Below, piece by piece: positions 24,183-32,763 of a DNA stretch of 64,000 bases. Both the position numbers and the translations under genes were made by a program. Position 1 is the first letter of the stretch; every line of letters starts with the position of its first letter. The notes under the pieces are model-generated. The model saw only the letters and a program-made list of their open reading frames with translations. It was not told where the DNA came from and ran no database searches. Origin of the DNA: Prevotella sp. (lineage in GTDB: Bacteria > Bacteroidota > Bacteroidia > Bacteroidales > Bacteroidaceae); contig JAEETC010000002.1 in assembly GCA_016286585.1 (NCBI GenBank), positions 21,251-85,250 on the forward strand, read 5' to 3'.

Positions 24183-26327
24183 TTATTTCTCAGTCATTTT
24201 CATTATCCATGGGATAGTTCGGGAGAACTCCCTATCCAACTGTTGAATCTTGTCAAGTTTGTCGAATGGACGGATATCGTGATGGATGAACAATTTCTTA
24301 TTCTTACTCAAAGCTTCAGCTGCACTACCACTTACATTATATTTGTCTTCATCAGCATGAGGCTTCCGATATCCCATAAGCAATTTTTCAACATTCCAGC
24401 GATTGTGTTCTACTTCGGCCAATTCATCAATTTCTTTTGGTGTCAAAGGTTCAAAGTCTCTGCTATTGTCATCAAGTTCTAATCCTCGCATAGCACGCAG
24501 AGAAGCAAGTTTTGTCCTTATCGTAAATGAACTGTAAAGATTTGACCACTTCAAAGCTACAGTCAATTCTTTCCACATTCTGTCTGCATCATCCCAAATT
24601 TCTTTCTCTGGAATTGCATTTAACACAAGTTCGTCTTTAAACGTATTATTCGTATAATCGGCAGTACAATATAGATAATTGATGAGTTTGGCACGTCGAA
24701 TGGATTTATCATCAGCGCAGTATCCTGTTTCATTCATTCCGAACGGATAGATATGGGCATATCGTGCAGAACGCTCATACTTCACTTGATAACCACCTTT
24801 CATTATAGAATAAGGTAGAGTCTTGTCATCTGCTTTTCTCAGGTTAGTGACAAAATTGTCAGAACGATCTTGACGGATAAAGACAGGTATCCTATTATCA
24901 TAGACCTCGTCAGGCATATTCATTCCCATCACAAAGTTACTCCTCTGATTTTCCATAGCCAGAAAGATTGACAGATACTGTTTGTCTTTTGCTTTTGCCC
25001 AACTACGAATCTCATCTTGCACCTTCTTCGAGAAAATATCGCCTTTGATAAACTCAAACTCTACATCTAGGAAGTCGGCATCCTTTCCTTTAAAACCAGT
25101 AGCCCGAGTTGGAGGCCAATATGTTTTAACTGCTGACGTTCCTGTCAAATCCTGATAGCGGTATGATTGGACCTCAAAGAAGTGTCTGTTCCGTGTAATG
25201 AATTCATCTTTCTCTTTGTCAGCATTCAAGTCAATGAAAGTAATCCTCGTCTTTAAATCCATATTGTGTTTAAAGTTGGGGAAATGGAGGACATGTGCAG
25301 CTTCCATTGCGAAGGCAACTGCAAAGTTTGTGGTTCCCACGAATACAAGATGAACATAGCGAGGATCATCTGGCGCAATGCCTTTGCCATACACGGCAGG
25401 ATATTCTACACGTGCATCTGGATTGGGATCATCAATATCTTTATGATAACGCTTCACGAACACCTGCTTAGCCCAACCAGTAAAGTAATTGTATGGTACA
25501 AATGCGATGTCAAGTTTGTTCAGTTTGTCAAAGATCTCAGTTGTCTTAAATGCAGCATACGTGTCCAAATCCTTAAATACACAAGTTATCTTACTTGGAC
25601 GTTGATTCTGTTTTTCCAGGTATCTATGAATACAATCTACACATTCCACATTGATGGCATCATGCGCAGCTTGGCCACGATATCCTACGATATAAATCTC
25701 TTCTGCAGATTCAAGGTGAATATCCTTGTATGATTCAGAAGTAGTACGATGTCCGTAATTGATGATGATGCGTTTCATCTGCTCATCGTTGAAGGACTTT
25801 CTCAACTTCTCTGTCACATCAAGAACTCTTGCGGAAGTCAATATGAGAATGAATGCATCATTGTCCTTACTGAAAATATACCTGATAAATGACGGTACCA
25901 TCTCGTCGTATCCCATGATAACATAATGTCCAGACAACAAGTAATGGATTTGTCCTGTGAGATGATTCTCTACCCTACGCTCTATCATGTTCGTCATCAC
26001 AGATATAATCATTCCCGTGAAAATTATAACACCTATTATATATATTATACAGGCAATAAAGACGGCCATGCCATTGACATTCTGGTCGCTACAGAAACTA
26101 TTGAACGCATTGCCATCAATCAGGAGATAGAGGGGGAAAACCCACTTACTGATATGATTATCAACACAATACTTCTGCCACTCACTACCAGAAATGGACA
26201 GTAGGACGAAAGATATAATGAAAATCACAGCTAAGACAATTGCCAATATGGCTACCTGTCTTAACAAATCCTGAGCCAGGATTCTGTCAAACCTTAGTAA
26301 AAGGGCTTTATGCTTCTTGTCCTTCAT
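24183..26327 (-). CDS. Two-TM RCK-type ion-channel-like protein ending in a RyR domain
   Basis: The 714-aa protein has TM1 (about 24-46), a short pore-like segment (60-76, FPLYLLIDGN) and TM2 (about 86-112), then two Rossmann-like TrkA-N/RCK modules (HYVIMGYDEMVPSF at about 134; VHLVFVGTTNFAVAFAMEAA at about 345). Residues about 625-714 are a RyR domain of the divergent type (LAEVEHNRWNVEKLLMGYRK, HHDIRPFDKL). The layout fits a ligand-gated channel controlled by RCK and RyR parts. The start overlaps the small membrane-protein gene by 20 bases. Ion selectivity is unknown; the pore lacks an obvious K+ filter. Confidence 0.77.
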   Translation of the reverse strand: MKDKKHKALLLRFDRILAQDLLRQVAILAIVLAVIFIISFVLLSISGSEWQKYCVDNHISKWVFPLYLLIDGNAFNSFCSDQNVNGMAVFIACIIYIIGVIIFTGMIISVMTNMIERRVENHLTGQIHYLLSGHYVIMGYDEMVPSFIRYIFSKDNDAFILILTSARVLDVTEKLRKSFNDEQMKRIIINYGHRTTSESYKDIHLESAEEIYIVGYRGQAAHDAINVECVDCIHRYLEKQNQRPSKITCVFKDLDTYAAFKTTEIFDKLNKLDIAFVPYNYFTGWAKQVFVKRYHKDIDDPNPDARVEYPAVYGKGIAPDDPRYVHLVFVGTTNFAVAFAMEAAHVLHFPNFKHNMDLKTRITFIDLNADKEKDEFITRNRHFFEVQSYRYQDLTGTSAVKTYWPPTRATGFKGKDADFLDVEFEFIKGDIFSKKVQDEIRSWAKAKDKQYLSIFLAMENQRSNFVMGMNMPDEVYDNRIPVFIRQDRSDNFVTNLRKADDKTLPYSIMKGGYQVKYERSARYAHIYPFGMNETGYCADDKSIRRAKLINYLYCTADYTNNTFKDELVLNAIPEKEIWDDADRMWKELTVALKWSNLYSSFTIRTKLASLRAMRGLELDDNSRDFEPLTPKEIDELAEVEHNRWNVEKLLMGYRKPHADEDKYNVSGSAAEALSKNKKLFIHHDIRPFDKLDKIQQLDREFSRTIPWIMKMTEK

Positions 26328-26721
26328 TTGTAATAGTTCCTGTATTAATTAAGCTCTTTAATTCTTTGATGTAGTTTGCACTACCCTTCTCGTCATACTT
26401 AGCCGCATTTTCTTTGATTGCCAAGCTTTCAAGATGCTTAAGCAGTTTACTAATATATTCTGCTTTTACTTTGTTATCGGAGTTAGTGTTTTCGGTCGGA
26501 TTCTTCGTGTACTCTTTAGAAGCTTCACGTACATCATCTTTCCACTTGAAGAAACGATAGATGGCATAAAAAGCGACAGCGGCAACTGCCAGACATACCA
26601 TCCCAACAACTACTACGTCAAGCCAATTGGTTTCAGCTACCTTTACACAAGGCTGACAAGTGGCAGCCGTTCCTTTAACACACGTTGCGACCGAGTCGCG
26701 AATAATCATAATTGTATCCAT
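26308..26721 (-). CDS. Small single-TM protein, partner of the RyR channel
   Basis: The 137-aa protein has one transmembrane helix (about 33-58), a short N-terminus with cysteines at CVKGTAATCQPC, and a basic, helical cytoplasmic tail. No family was recognised. Its 20-base overlap with the channel gene argues for a stoichiometric partner, such as a regulatory subunit. Confidence 0.6.
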   Translation of the reverse strand: MDTIMIIRDSVATCVKGTAATCQPCVKVAETNWLDVVVVGMVCLAVAAVAFYAIYRFFKWKDDVREASKEYTKNPTENTNSDNKVKAEYISKLLKHLESLAIKENAAKYDEKGSANYIKELKSLINTGTITNEGQEA

Positions 26722-26758
26722 AGTTATTATTGTTTTATGCTTTAATTATTATATTATG

Positions 26759-27517
26759 TTACTGAATAATTAAAGAATTTATGTCTTTTACAATTCTGAC
26801 AGGTACGAGGTATTCTCTTTCTACATCATCGTTTAATATCTCAACAACCAAAACATCCTTGACACTCTTCAAAGGTTCACGAGCTTCTTCGTCGATATTC
26901 TTAAATGACACACTACTCTCCGGATTTCTATATAACAAGGCCATCCCACTACCATCATATATAAAACGTGGATGTTCTGGATTCCCTACTCTGGCGTCCA
27001 TCATTATCATGATATCCCCTTTTTCATTTTGCATAATGGAATATTGTCCCCTCGTACCAACTTCATTCGATAGTGCTTTGTTAGAATCAAGAGATCCGCT
27101 GTCCTCATCAGATAAAATTCCATTAATAGTTCGTATTAATTTTTCTATACTTGTTGAGGGATTCTCGTAAGCCACTATTTTGTGCCTTATTCCTAACCTA
27201 AGAGTCAATTCATTTTGAACACTTATAGGTGCTATTTCAAAAGGAATGATGGGTATATTATAATCGTCAGCATGACAAATATCGGCTTTTACCCATAATG
27301 ATTCTAATGCCTCGTCTGAAATGACGGCGATAACACAACGAGCGTTGGAAATCGCTTTAGAAATGACATCCTGACGATCTTTGCCGGCTCCTTCCACATC
27401 AAGATTGCGAGGCGCATACCAACAACTTATACCTGCTCGTTCAAGGGCTTCTACTATAAAATCAACAACCTTTTTAGCTTTGTGCTGATAGCAAATAAAT
27501 ACATCGTAAGTATCCAT
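26759..27517 (-). CDS. TIR-domain protein with Asp in place of the catalytic Glu
   Basis: The 252-aa protein is a TIR domain (residues 2-135; YDVFICYQHKAK, CWYAPRNLD) followed by an unrecognised C-terminal domain (about 160-252). It is closely related to the TIR of the next protein, which shares CWYAPRNLD and the RLGIRHKI/RLAIRHKI block. At the catalytic position this protein has Asp79 (SLWVKADI) where its neighbour has Glu78 (SKWVKMEV). It may be a weakened or regulatory member of a TIR pair. It lies 19 bases after the TIR-Sel1 gene. Confidence 0.8.
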   Translation of the reverse strand: MDTYDVFICYQHKAKKVVDFIVEALERAGISCWYAPRNLDVEGAGKDRQDVISKAISNARCVIAVISDEALESLWVKADICHADDYNIPIIPFEIAPISVQNELTLRLGIRHKIVAYENPSTSIEKLIRTINGILSDEDSGSLDSNKALSNEVGTRGQYSIMQNEKGDIMIMMDARVGNPEHPRFIYDGSGMALLYRNPESSVSFKNIDEEAREPLKSVKDVLVVEILNDDVEREYLVPVRIVKDINSLIIQ

Positions 27518-27536
27518 AATTAGTTTTATTTATAAT

Positions 27537-30500
27537 TTATTTTTGCTTTGAAGTATCTTCTTCGAAAGATGAATTAATGAAGTCATTTAATAACTTTTCG
27601 AATTCATCGTCATCTTCCTGTTTATTTGATGTAATAGTGTAATCTATATCATCGCCTTTTTCTTCTGTTTCATAGAACTCGCCCGGATTAAGAGTTCTAT
27701 TTGCCTTAACCTCAGAAAGATCAGGAAGATTTTCCAATGTATAAAAAGCTTCTTTGCTCGTTACTTTATCACCATATTTTTCAATCATCTTGTTCAGATA
27801 GTCAACTATTGGCTTTTTGTTGTTCTCTTTATAATTATTGTATAATTGCCAATTATTGAGCATTATTGCCTCAATATCAATTCTGATCTCTACAAGCTCT
27901 ATTAAGAAAAGTTGCAAATCTTGGTCTTTTATAGTCTCACAATAATCTAACATTGCTGAGTCATCATTAAGAATTGGTAATATCGGTGCATAAATATCTG
28001 GCATAACATCATGAAGGGATAAAAATAGGTCGAAAGTATCATATGAAATTTTTGCACATACACTTGATGGCATATATGGGAATATGTATTCTATTCTTGG
28101 CAGACGATACTCATTAGATGTAACTCCTTCTTTTTTACATAAAACACGATATGAGGCTTGGTAATTTACCATAGCTTGCATTAATTCCTTTACATCTTCT
28201 TTATTGTTGTCTACATCATCCATCAATGATTCGTCAAATGTTATTAGACTATGTAGCTTCTCCAAAAACTCATCTTGTAAGTCAATGTCTTTTTCTGCAT
28301 TGTTAGCATAATTTTTGGAGTAAAAAAGCCAACGTTCGACTTTTCCTGCATGCTTATAATCATTAAATATTTTTTCTTCATCAAAGTTTGGATAGAGAAT
28401 TCCCAACGAATCTCCTATTCCTCTTAAGAAGCTTGCATCGTCCGGCTTAATGTAGCTCTCAACCAAAGAACGAATTTTCTCTATGTCGATTTTATACCTA
28501 CTATCCTCTCTTTTATGAAATAATATACGACTTATATATTTCATGTTGTTTTTAGAAAGACATCCTTCATCAATAGCTTCTTTTGTACGAAAAAAGAATT
28601 GCTCGTCATCGTCATTTCTTTTCTCTTTATTTCCATATCTTTCAATTAAATAGTTAATTGCATCTTTGTCTTTCTTGTCTGCAGCATTTTCTACCAACTT
28701 AATCCCTTTACCAACATTATAGTTGGCTTCGTTTTCAAGAAGGAATTTTCCATAATAGAATGTCATTTCTGAGTTTTCTCCTTTATTGGCACCAAAAGCC
28801 AACAAAGGAGCTATTTCTGGAACATCTGTAATAATATTATAATTTAATTGACTATTACCATATTTCCTTAGACAATGCAATCTAAGTATATTGACAATCG
28901 CTTCGAGTGTTCCTTTATGAGCTTCCACCTCAAGTTTCGGTAATAAGAAGTCTATCAATTCATTAAGCTTCTGTTCTCTCTCTTGCTCGATATGTTCGTT
29001 ACTATCTCCTTTTAATTTATTTATAGCATTTGAAGTTTCATCTATCTGATATTGTTTAGGCGTATACCCATACTCTAAAAACAACTCTGACATATTTACG
29101 CTTCCTATTCCATATTTTTCATACCTCTCCCCAAAGAATTGCCAAGCATTCTCAAAAAACTCATTAGATTCTTTTTCATTTGAACTGTTTAATGCTTTAT
29201 ATTGATAAATGCCCCCTAAGAGATGAAGAGAATAAGAATCCTTCTCCTGGCGTCCCCTCTTTGCTATTTTTATTGCTTCAGTCTCATTATTTTCACATAA
29301 ATAAAAAAATAAAGCCAAACAACCATAAGCTGAGGATTCGTCATTATTAATAGCTTCCAAGTAGTATTCCTTTGCTTTCTTTTTTATATTTTCAGGTATT
29401 TTCTCAGGATCTTCCTGGCCTTTCCAGAGGCAGTTGCCTAATATACAATACCCCTCATAATACTCCTGTTCTATCATTAACTGTGCAATTTCTCTTGCTT
29501 TTTCAATTGTTTCAGGATCATCCGCATATTCATTAGCCAAGCGCGACATACTTCTTCTATCAAGCATATCTACACCTTTTTTTAGATAACTAATACCTTT
29601 CTCCTTATCTACATCATACTTATCATCCCCATAAAGATATTCAATTCCAATGTAACTATAAGCTTCTTTGCACCCTGCATCTATGGCTTTCTTGTAATAC
29701 AGCATGGATAATATTGAGCTTTGTCTCACTCCCATTCCCCAACCATAATATATACCTAAACGTAATAATGCTAAGGGGACTGTATTCGTTCTTATGGCTT
29801 TTCTTAGATAGTCATAAGCTATATTGTTTGTTTGGGGATTATTATGATATTTGCATGACATAAGAAAGCATGCATAACAATGCCCCTTTTCTGCTTGCGG
29901 CTCAATAATTTCCCATATATCATCTGGAATTACTTTAATGTCTTTAATATGATAGAACATACTGCACAACCTTTCTTTGGCACGACTATTACCTTGAAGT
30001 GCAGATTTCAAATAGGGCACAGCAGCTTCTACATATTCCTTCATTGAGTACAAAGCTTCACCCTCATCAAAATAAAAATCCACTGTATGAGTATCTGTAT
30101 CAACTTCAAAATACTGTTGATGTGATGAGACCTCCTTGTTAGAAGATGACAGTTCATTCAATTTCCTTTTGACATTCTTTACAAGTTGTCCTATTTTCTC
30201 TTCAGGATTAGGGTATGCTGTAATTTTATGTCGTATTGCCAGCCTAGAAGTAAGACCATTAACAATAGTCGTAGGGGCTATTTCAAAGGGTATAATTGAC
30301 TTTCCTTGGTCGTCTGCCATGGTTACTTCCATTTTGACCCACTTAGAAGCTAATGCAGAATCAGTTACAACCACGACTACAACACTCGCTTGAGGTATCG
30401 TTTTAGCAATAACATCATCATACAATTCACCCGCACCATCATCATCTAGATTACGAGGAGCATACCAACAATTTATATTGTCAGCCTCAAGACTTTTTGC

Positions 30501-30560
30501 AATTTTCTCCACCAAATTAATAGAAAGGTGGTTATAACTTATAAAAACGTCATAGTTCAT
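27537..30560 (-). CDS. TIR - Sel1 repeats - shared C-terminal domain protein
   Basis: The 1007-aa protein has an N-terminal TIR domain (1-135; YDVFISYNHLS, CWYAPRNLDD, candidate catalytic Glu78), a long Sel1-like repeat region (about 160-700), the unnamed domain shared with the protein at 22517 (722-945), and an acidic, disordered tail. Composition is very AT-rich. It is the first gene of the third operon and has a good promoter. A TIR NADase held off by a repeat scaffold until triggered is the expected mechanism by family analogy. Confidence 0.82.
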   Translation of the reverse strand: MNYDVFISYNHLSINLVEKIAKSLEADNINCWYAPRNLDDDGAGELYDDVIAKTIPQASVVVVVVTDSALASKWVKMEVTMADDQGKSIIPFEIAPTTIVNGLTSRLAIRHKITAYPNPEEKIGQLVKNVKRKLNELSSSNKEVSSHQQYFEVDTDTHTVDFYFDEGEALYSMKEYVEAAVPYLKSALQGNSRAKERLCSMFYHIKDIKVIPDDIWEIIEPQAEKGHCYACFLMSCKYHNNPQTNNIAYDYLRKAIRTNTVPLALLRLGIYYGWGMGVRQSSILSMLYYKKAIDAGCKEAYSYIGIEYLYGDDKYDVDKEKGISYLKKGVDMLDRRSMSRLANEYADDPETIEKAREIAQLMIEQEYYEGYCILGNCLWKGQEDPEKIPENIKKKAKEYYLEAINNDESSAYGCLALFFYLCENNETEAIKIAKRGRQEKDSYSLHLLGGIYQYKALNSSNEKESNEFFENAWQFFGERYEKYGIGSVNMSELFLEYGYTPKQYQIDETSNAINKLKGDSNEHIEQEREQKLNELIDFLLPKLEVEAHKGTLEAIVNILRLHCLRKYGNSQLNYNIITDVPEIAPLLAFGANKGENSEMTFYYGKFLLENEANYNVGKGIKLVENAADKKDKDAINYLIERYGNKEKRNDDDEQFFFRTKEAIDEGCLSKNNMKYISRILFHKREDSRYKIDIEKIRSLVESYIKPDDASFLRGIGDSLGILYPNFDEEKIFNDYKHAGKVERWLFYSKNYANNAEKDIDLQDEFLEKLHSLITFDESLMDDVDNNKEDVKELMQAMVNYQASYRVLCKKEGVTSNEYRLPRIEYIFPYMPSSVCAKISYDTFDLFLSLHDVMPDIYAPILPILNDDSAMLDYCETIKDQDLQLFLIELVEIRIDIEAIMLNNWQLYNNYKENNKKPIVDYLNKMIEKYGDKVTSKEAFYTLENLPDLSEVKANRTLNPGEFYETEEKGDDIDYTITSNKQEDDDEFEKLLNDFINSSFEEDTSKQK

Positions 30561-30599
30561 ATTCTATAGTTTTAGGGGATAATTCTATTATTGTTTTTG

Positions 30600-30634
30600 C
30601 AAAGATAAATGTTTTTTCTGTAATAAACAAAGAA
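30600..30634 (-). promoter_or_regulatory. Promoter of the TIR-Sel1 / RyR-channel operon
   Basis: The minus strand has TTTG, a 20-base spacer and TATCTTTG (30600-30607). It is a near-ideal Bacteroidetes promoter 40 bases before the ATG at 30560, and should drive the five genes down to 23461. Confidence 0.8.
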
Positions 30635-30656
30635 TGAGAGAATATTTCAAACGCTT

Positions 30657-31625
30657 TTACTTGATCAACCTATTCCTTATACTCAAACATTTCTCCATCT
30701 TCCTGCCATTGACAGCATAGAGGTATGTGCTATGTGCTGACTCTGGCAGATAGGAAAGGGACTTCGAGAACTTGCGCAGGGTGGCAAGTGGCTGACTGAT
30801 GGCATCCAACGGAGGAGTGGATTTTCCATCAAGACTGCTTTCGGTGAAGAGGGTCATGGGAATCAGCATCTGGTGGACAGTTCCCACATCTTTGTTGAAG
30901 GCTGCCAGCTTGTGGCTTGCCTCTACAAAATAGTAGTTGGAAATAATCATGCGGTCATGCAACTTGTTGTAGATGGAACAATCGGGAGTGATTCCCAGCA
31001 CCTCCATCGTTATGGGGTAGTCGCGATTTAACTGTTGTTTGACTTCCTCCAACAATCGGACAATCTCATCAAAAGAATAATTCTCATCTTTGGCCATGTT
31101 GTCAAAGATGATGGTGACATGGTAGTTGCCACCAAGGAACTGATGTGGCAGCAGTTCTGTAAGAATGTCCTTGATATTGGCAATGCCATCTCCTGCGTTG
31201 GGATAGTGGAAGGCAAAAAGATAGCGATCTGTCAGTAGCAGGGCATTGGAAGGCAACTTCTCTACACTGTCAAGTACTGTATCCCAACCATGACCCAACT
31301 TCATTTGCTCCTTTGGATAATGGATGTCGCTAACATCTATCAGAGGAGATATATCCGGACATTCGCTGCTCAAACACATCACGCCATAGGTCTTTTGTAT
31401 GGCCAAAGCTTCTGCATGGGTTATGTTAAGGATATAGAGTGATGATGGATTCTTAAGCATATTATCTGGATGCGATTTGAACCTTTCCGTATCTTTATCC
31501 GTCAAAATTTGAACTGGTTGCTGTTTAAGCAACTTATAGAGGTTTGAGCGTCCTGATGTAGCCCGCTGTTCCTCTAAGTTGATAATCCTGTCATAGACAG
31601 AATCGGATATATAAACCTTAAACAT
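30657..31625 (-). CDS. Hypothetical protein, possibly PLD-like
   Basis: The 322-aa soluble protein is not a family I recognise with confidence. The C-terminal half has LHDRMIISNYYFVEASHKLA, which resembles the HDR-I-x-x-N strand seen in phospholipase-D-like folds of the MIT-C type; a second such motif is not evident, so nuclease or lipase activity cannot be claimed. It is monocistronic with a strong promoter, and lies between the TIR-Sel1 operon and a divergent membrane-protein gene, so it belongs to the island by position. Confidence 0.5.
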   Translation of the reverse strand: MFKVYISDSVYDRIINLEEQRATSGRSNLYKLLKQQPVQILTDKDTERFKSHPDNMLKNPSSLYILNITHAEALAIQKTYGVMCLSSECPDISPLIDVSDIHYPKEQMKLGHGWDTVLDSVEKLPSNALLLTDRYLFAFHYPNAGDGIANIKDILTELLPHQFLGGNYHVTIIFDNMAKDENYSFDEIVRLLEEVKQQLNRDYPITMEVLGITPDCSIYNKLHDRMIISNYYFVEASHKLAAFNKDVGTVHQMLIPMTLFTESSLDGKSTPPLDAISQPLATLRKFSKSLSYLPESAHSTYLYAVNGRKMEKCLSIRNRLIK

Positions 31626-31658
31626 GCTTTGCGACTTTTGTTATTGATAAATATGGTG

Positions 31659-31693
31659 CAAAGATAACTATTATTTCTTTGAAAAACAAAAAA
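31659..31693 (-). promoter_or_regulatory. Promoter of the gene at 30657
   Basis: The minus strand has TTTG, a 20-base spacer and TATCTTTG (31659-31666), divergent from the promoter at 31706. Confidence 0.75.
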
Positions 31694-31705
31694 AATAGCA
31701 ATTAT

Positions 31706-31736
31706 TTTGTAAGATGATGATTATTATGTATCTTTG
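31706..31736 (+). promoter_or_regulatory. Promoter of the membrane-protein gene at 31775
   Basis: TTTG (31706-31709), 19 bases, then TATCTTTG (31729-31736). The ATG follows 38 bases after the box. Confidence 0.78.
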
Positions 31737-31774
31737 CAGAGATTATAACAATATACATAACTTGCAAGTTAGAT

Positions 31775-32299
31775 ATGGGGTTGGATAATCAGTATTTAGG
31801 CATTATGATTGCAATGGGATTGGCATTTCTGCTTTCACTCATTGTATTTTTCAAAATACAGAGGAAATGGCAGGGCTGTTTACTGCAATTATTGTCGTTC
31901 ATTGGTTTTTCTCTCATTCTTATATTCATTTTAGCCATGTTTGGTACTTGCCAGGAAGCATCAGGAGAGGCTGGAGCGATGGTAGGCGTAAGGTTGGTTG
32001 AGGAAACCCGTGATTGCCGATACGAAAGAACATGGTGGATGAAGCCAGATGACACGTATTACTTCGTATTTGACAAAAGTAGTAATAGCCATAAGGTGGA
32101 GCCATGCGGAAATGATCATTATGGAGATAAGGGTAATTTCTCACGTATCGATTCGTTATGTGCCATCAAGATGGATTATAATCCCTCATTCGTTATATAT
32201 TTTGACCTCGATAGTAAAAAAGTTACTCCTATATGGGGTGAAGATACCTTGGAGGTTGTAAATGCTGACTGGGAGCGGATAAATGAATACTTCAAGTAA
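31775..32299 (+). CDS. Two-TM hypothetical membrane protein
   Basis: The 174-aa protein has two transmembrane helices (about 8-28 and 35-57) and a C-terminal domain of about 115 residues with three cysteines and several aromatic residues (ERTWWMKPDDTYYFVF). No family recognised. With a short loop between the helices both ends are on the same side of the membrane. It stands alone between its own promoter and a hairpin. Confidence 0.6.
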   Translation: MGLDNQYLGIMIAMGLAFLLSLIVFFKIQRKWQGCLLQLLSFIGFSLILIFILAMFGTCQEASGEAGAMVGVRLVEETRDCRYERTWWMKPDDTYYFVFDKSSNSHKVEPCGNDHYGDKGNFSRIDSLCAIKMDYNPSFVIYFDLDSKKVTPIWGEDTLEVVNADWERINEYFK

Positions 32300-32302
32300 T
32301 AA

Positions 32303-32328
32303 CGCCCTGTTCCTTTCAGAACAGAGCG
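32303..32328 (+). terminator. Hairpin after the two-TM membrane protein
   Basis: CTGTTC (32307-32312) pairs with GAACAG (32319-32324), extended by CGC/GCG beyond a mismatch. It begins 3 bases after the stop. There is no strong U-tract, so termination is probable but not certain. Confidence 0.45.
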
Positions 32329-32350
32329 CCAATCTTGTGTGTTTGGATTG

Positions 32351-32734
32351 TCATCCTTGCTGAATGGCCTCATAAAATTTCCTCTGGGCAGCACGAAGCA
32401 TTTTGATACCACGGGGAACGAAGTCGGCTAACACAGGTGTACTATCTACAATTACTTCAAAACCAATCCATACGGCATCGGGTACTGGGGTATAAGCTTT
32501 CACCACCTTCATTTCAGAATTTACCTTGTTCATTGCGAACAAGACTGCGGGAAAGTTCTCCTCGGTAACATCAAAGATACCAGGCATCATTAGACGGAAA
32601 TACTGGTCATCGTCAGCATCATAGAAGAACACGAAATTAAGACCTTCGCACTTGAATGCGATACCAAACTCAGTTTCTTGGGGGCAGAATCCCTCTTCAC
32701 GGAGGTAATTCAACATCAATTCTTTTAAGTTCAT
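32351..32734 (-). CDS. YbjN-like protein
   Basis: The 127-aa alpha/beta protein resembles the YbjN family, whose fold is like type III secretion chaperones: LNFVFFYDADDDQYFRLMMP, a VLFAMNKVNSEMKVVKA helix-strand unit and WIGFEVIVDS. Such proteins are assumed to act as chaperones or adaptors. It lies 29 bases after the kinase-AAA gene and is probably its operon partner. Confidence 0.6.
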   Translation of the reverse strand: MNLKELMLNYLREEGFCPQETEFGIAFKCEGLNFVFFYDADDDQYFRLMMPGIFDVTEENFPAVLFAMNKVNSEMKVVKAYTPVPDAVWIGFEVIVDSTPVLADFVPRGIKMLRAAQRKFYEAIQQG

Positions 32735-32763
32735 ACGCTTTGCTTTTAGTTATTATAATAATG

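Noticed and set aside
24183..26327. Calcium-release channel by analogy with the ryanodine receptor
   Set aside because: Only the small RyR repeat is shared; the TM part is a two-helix RCK-type layout, so calcium transport cannot be claimed.
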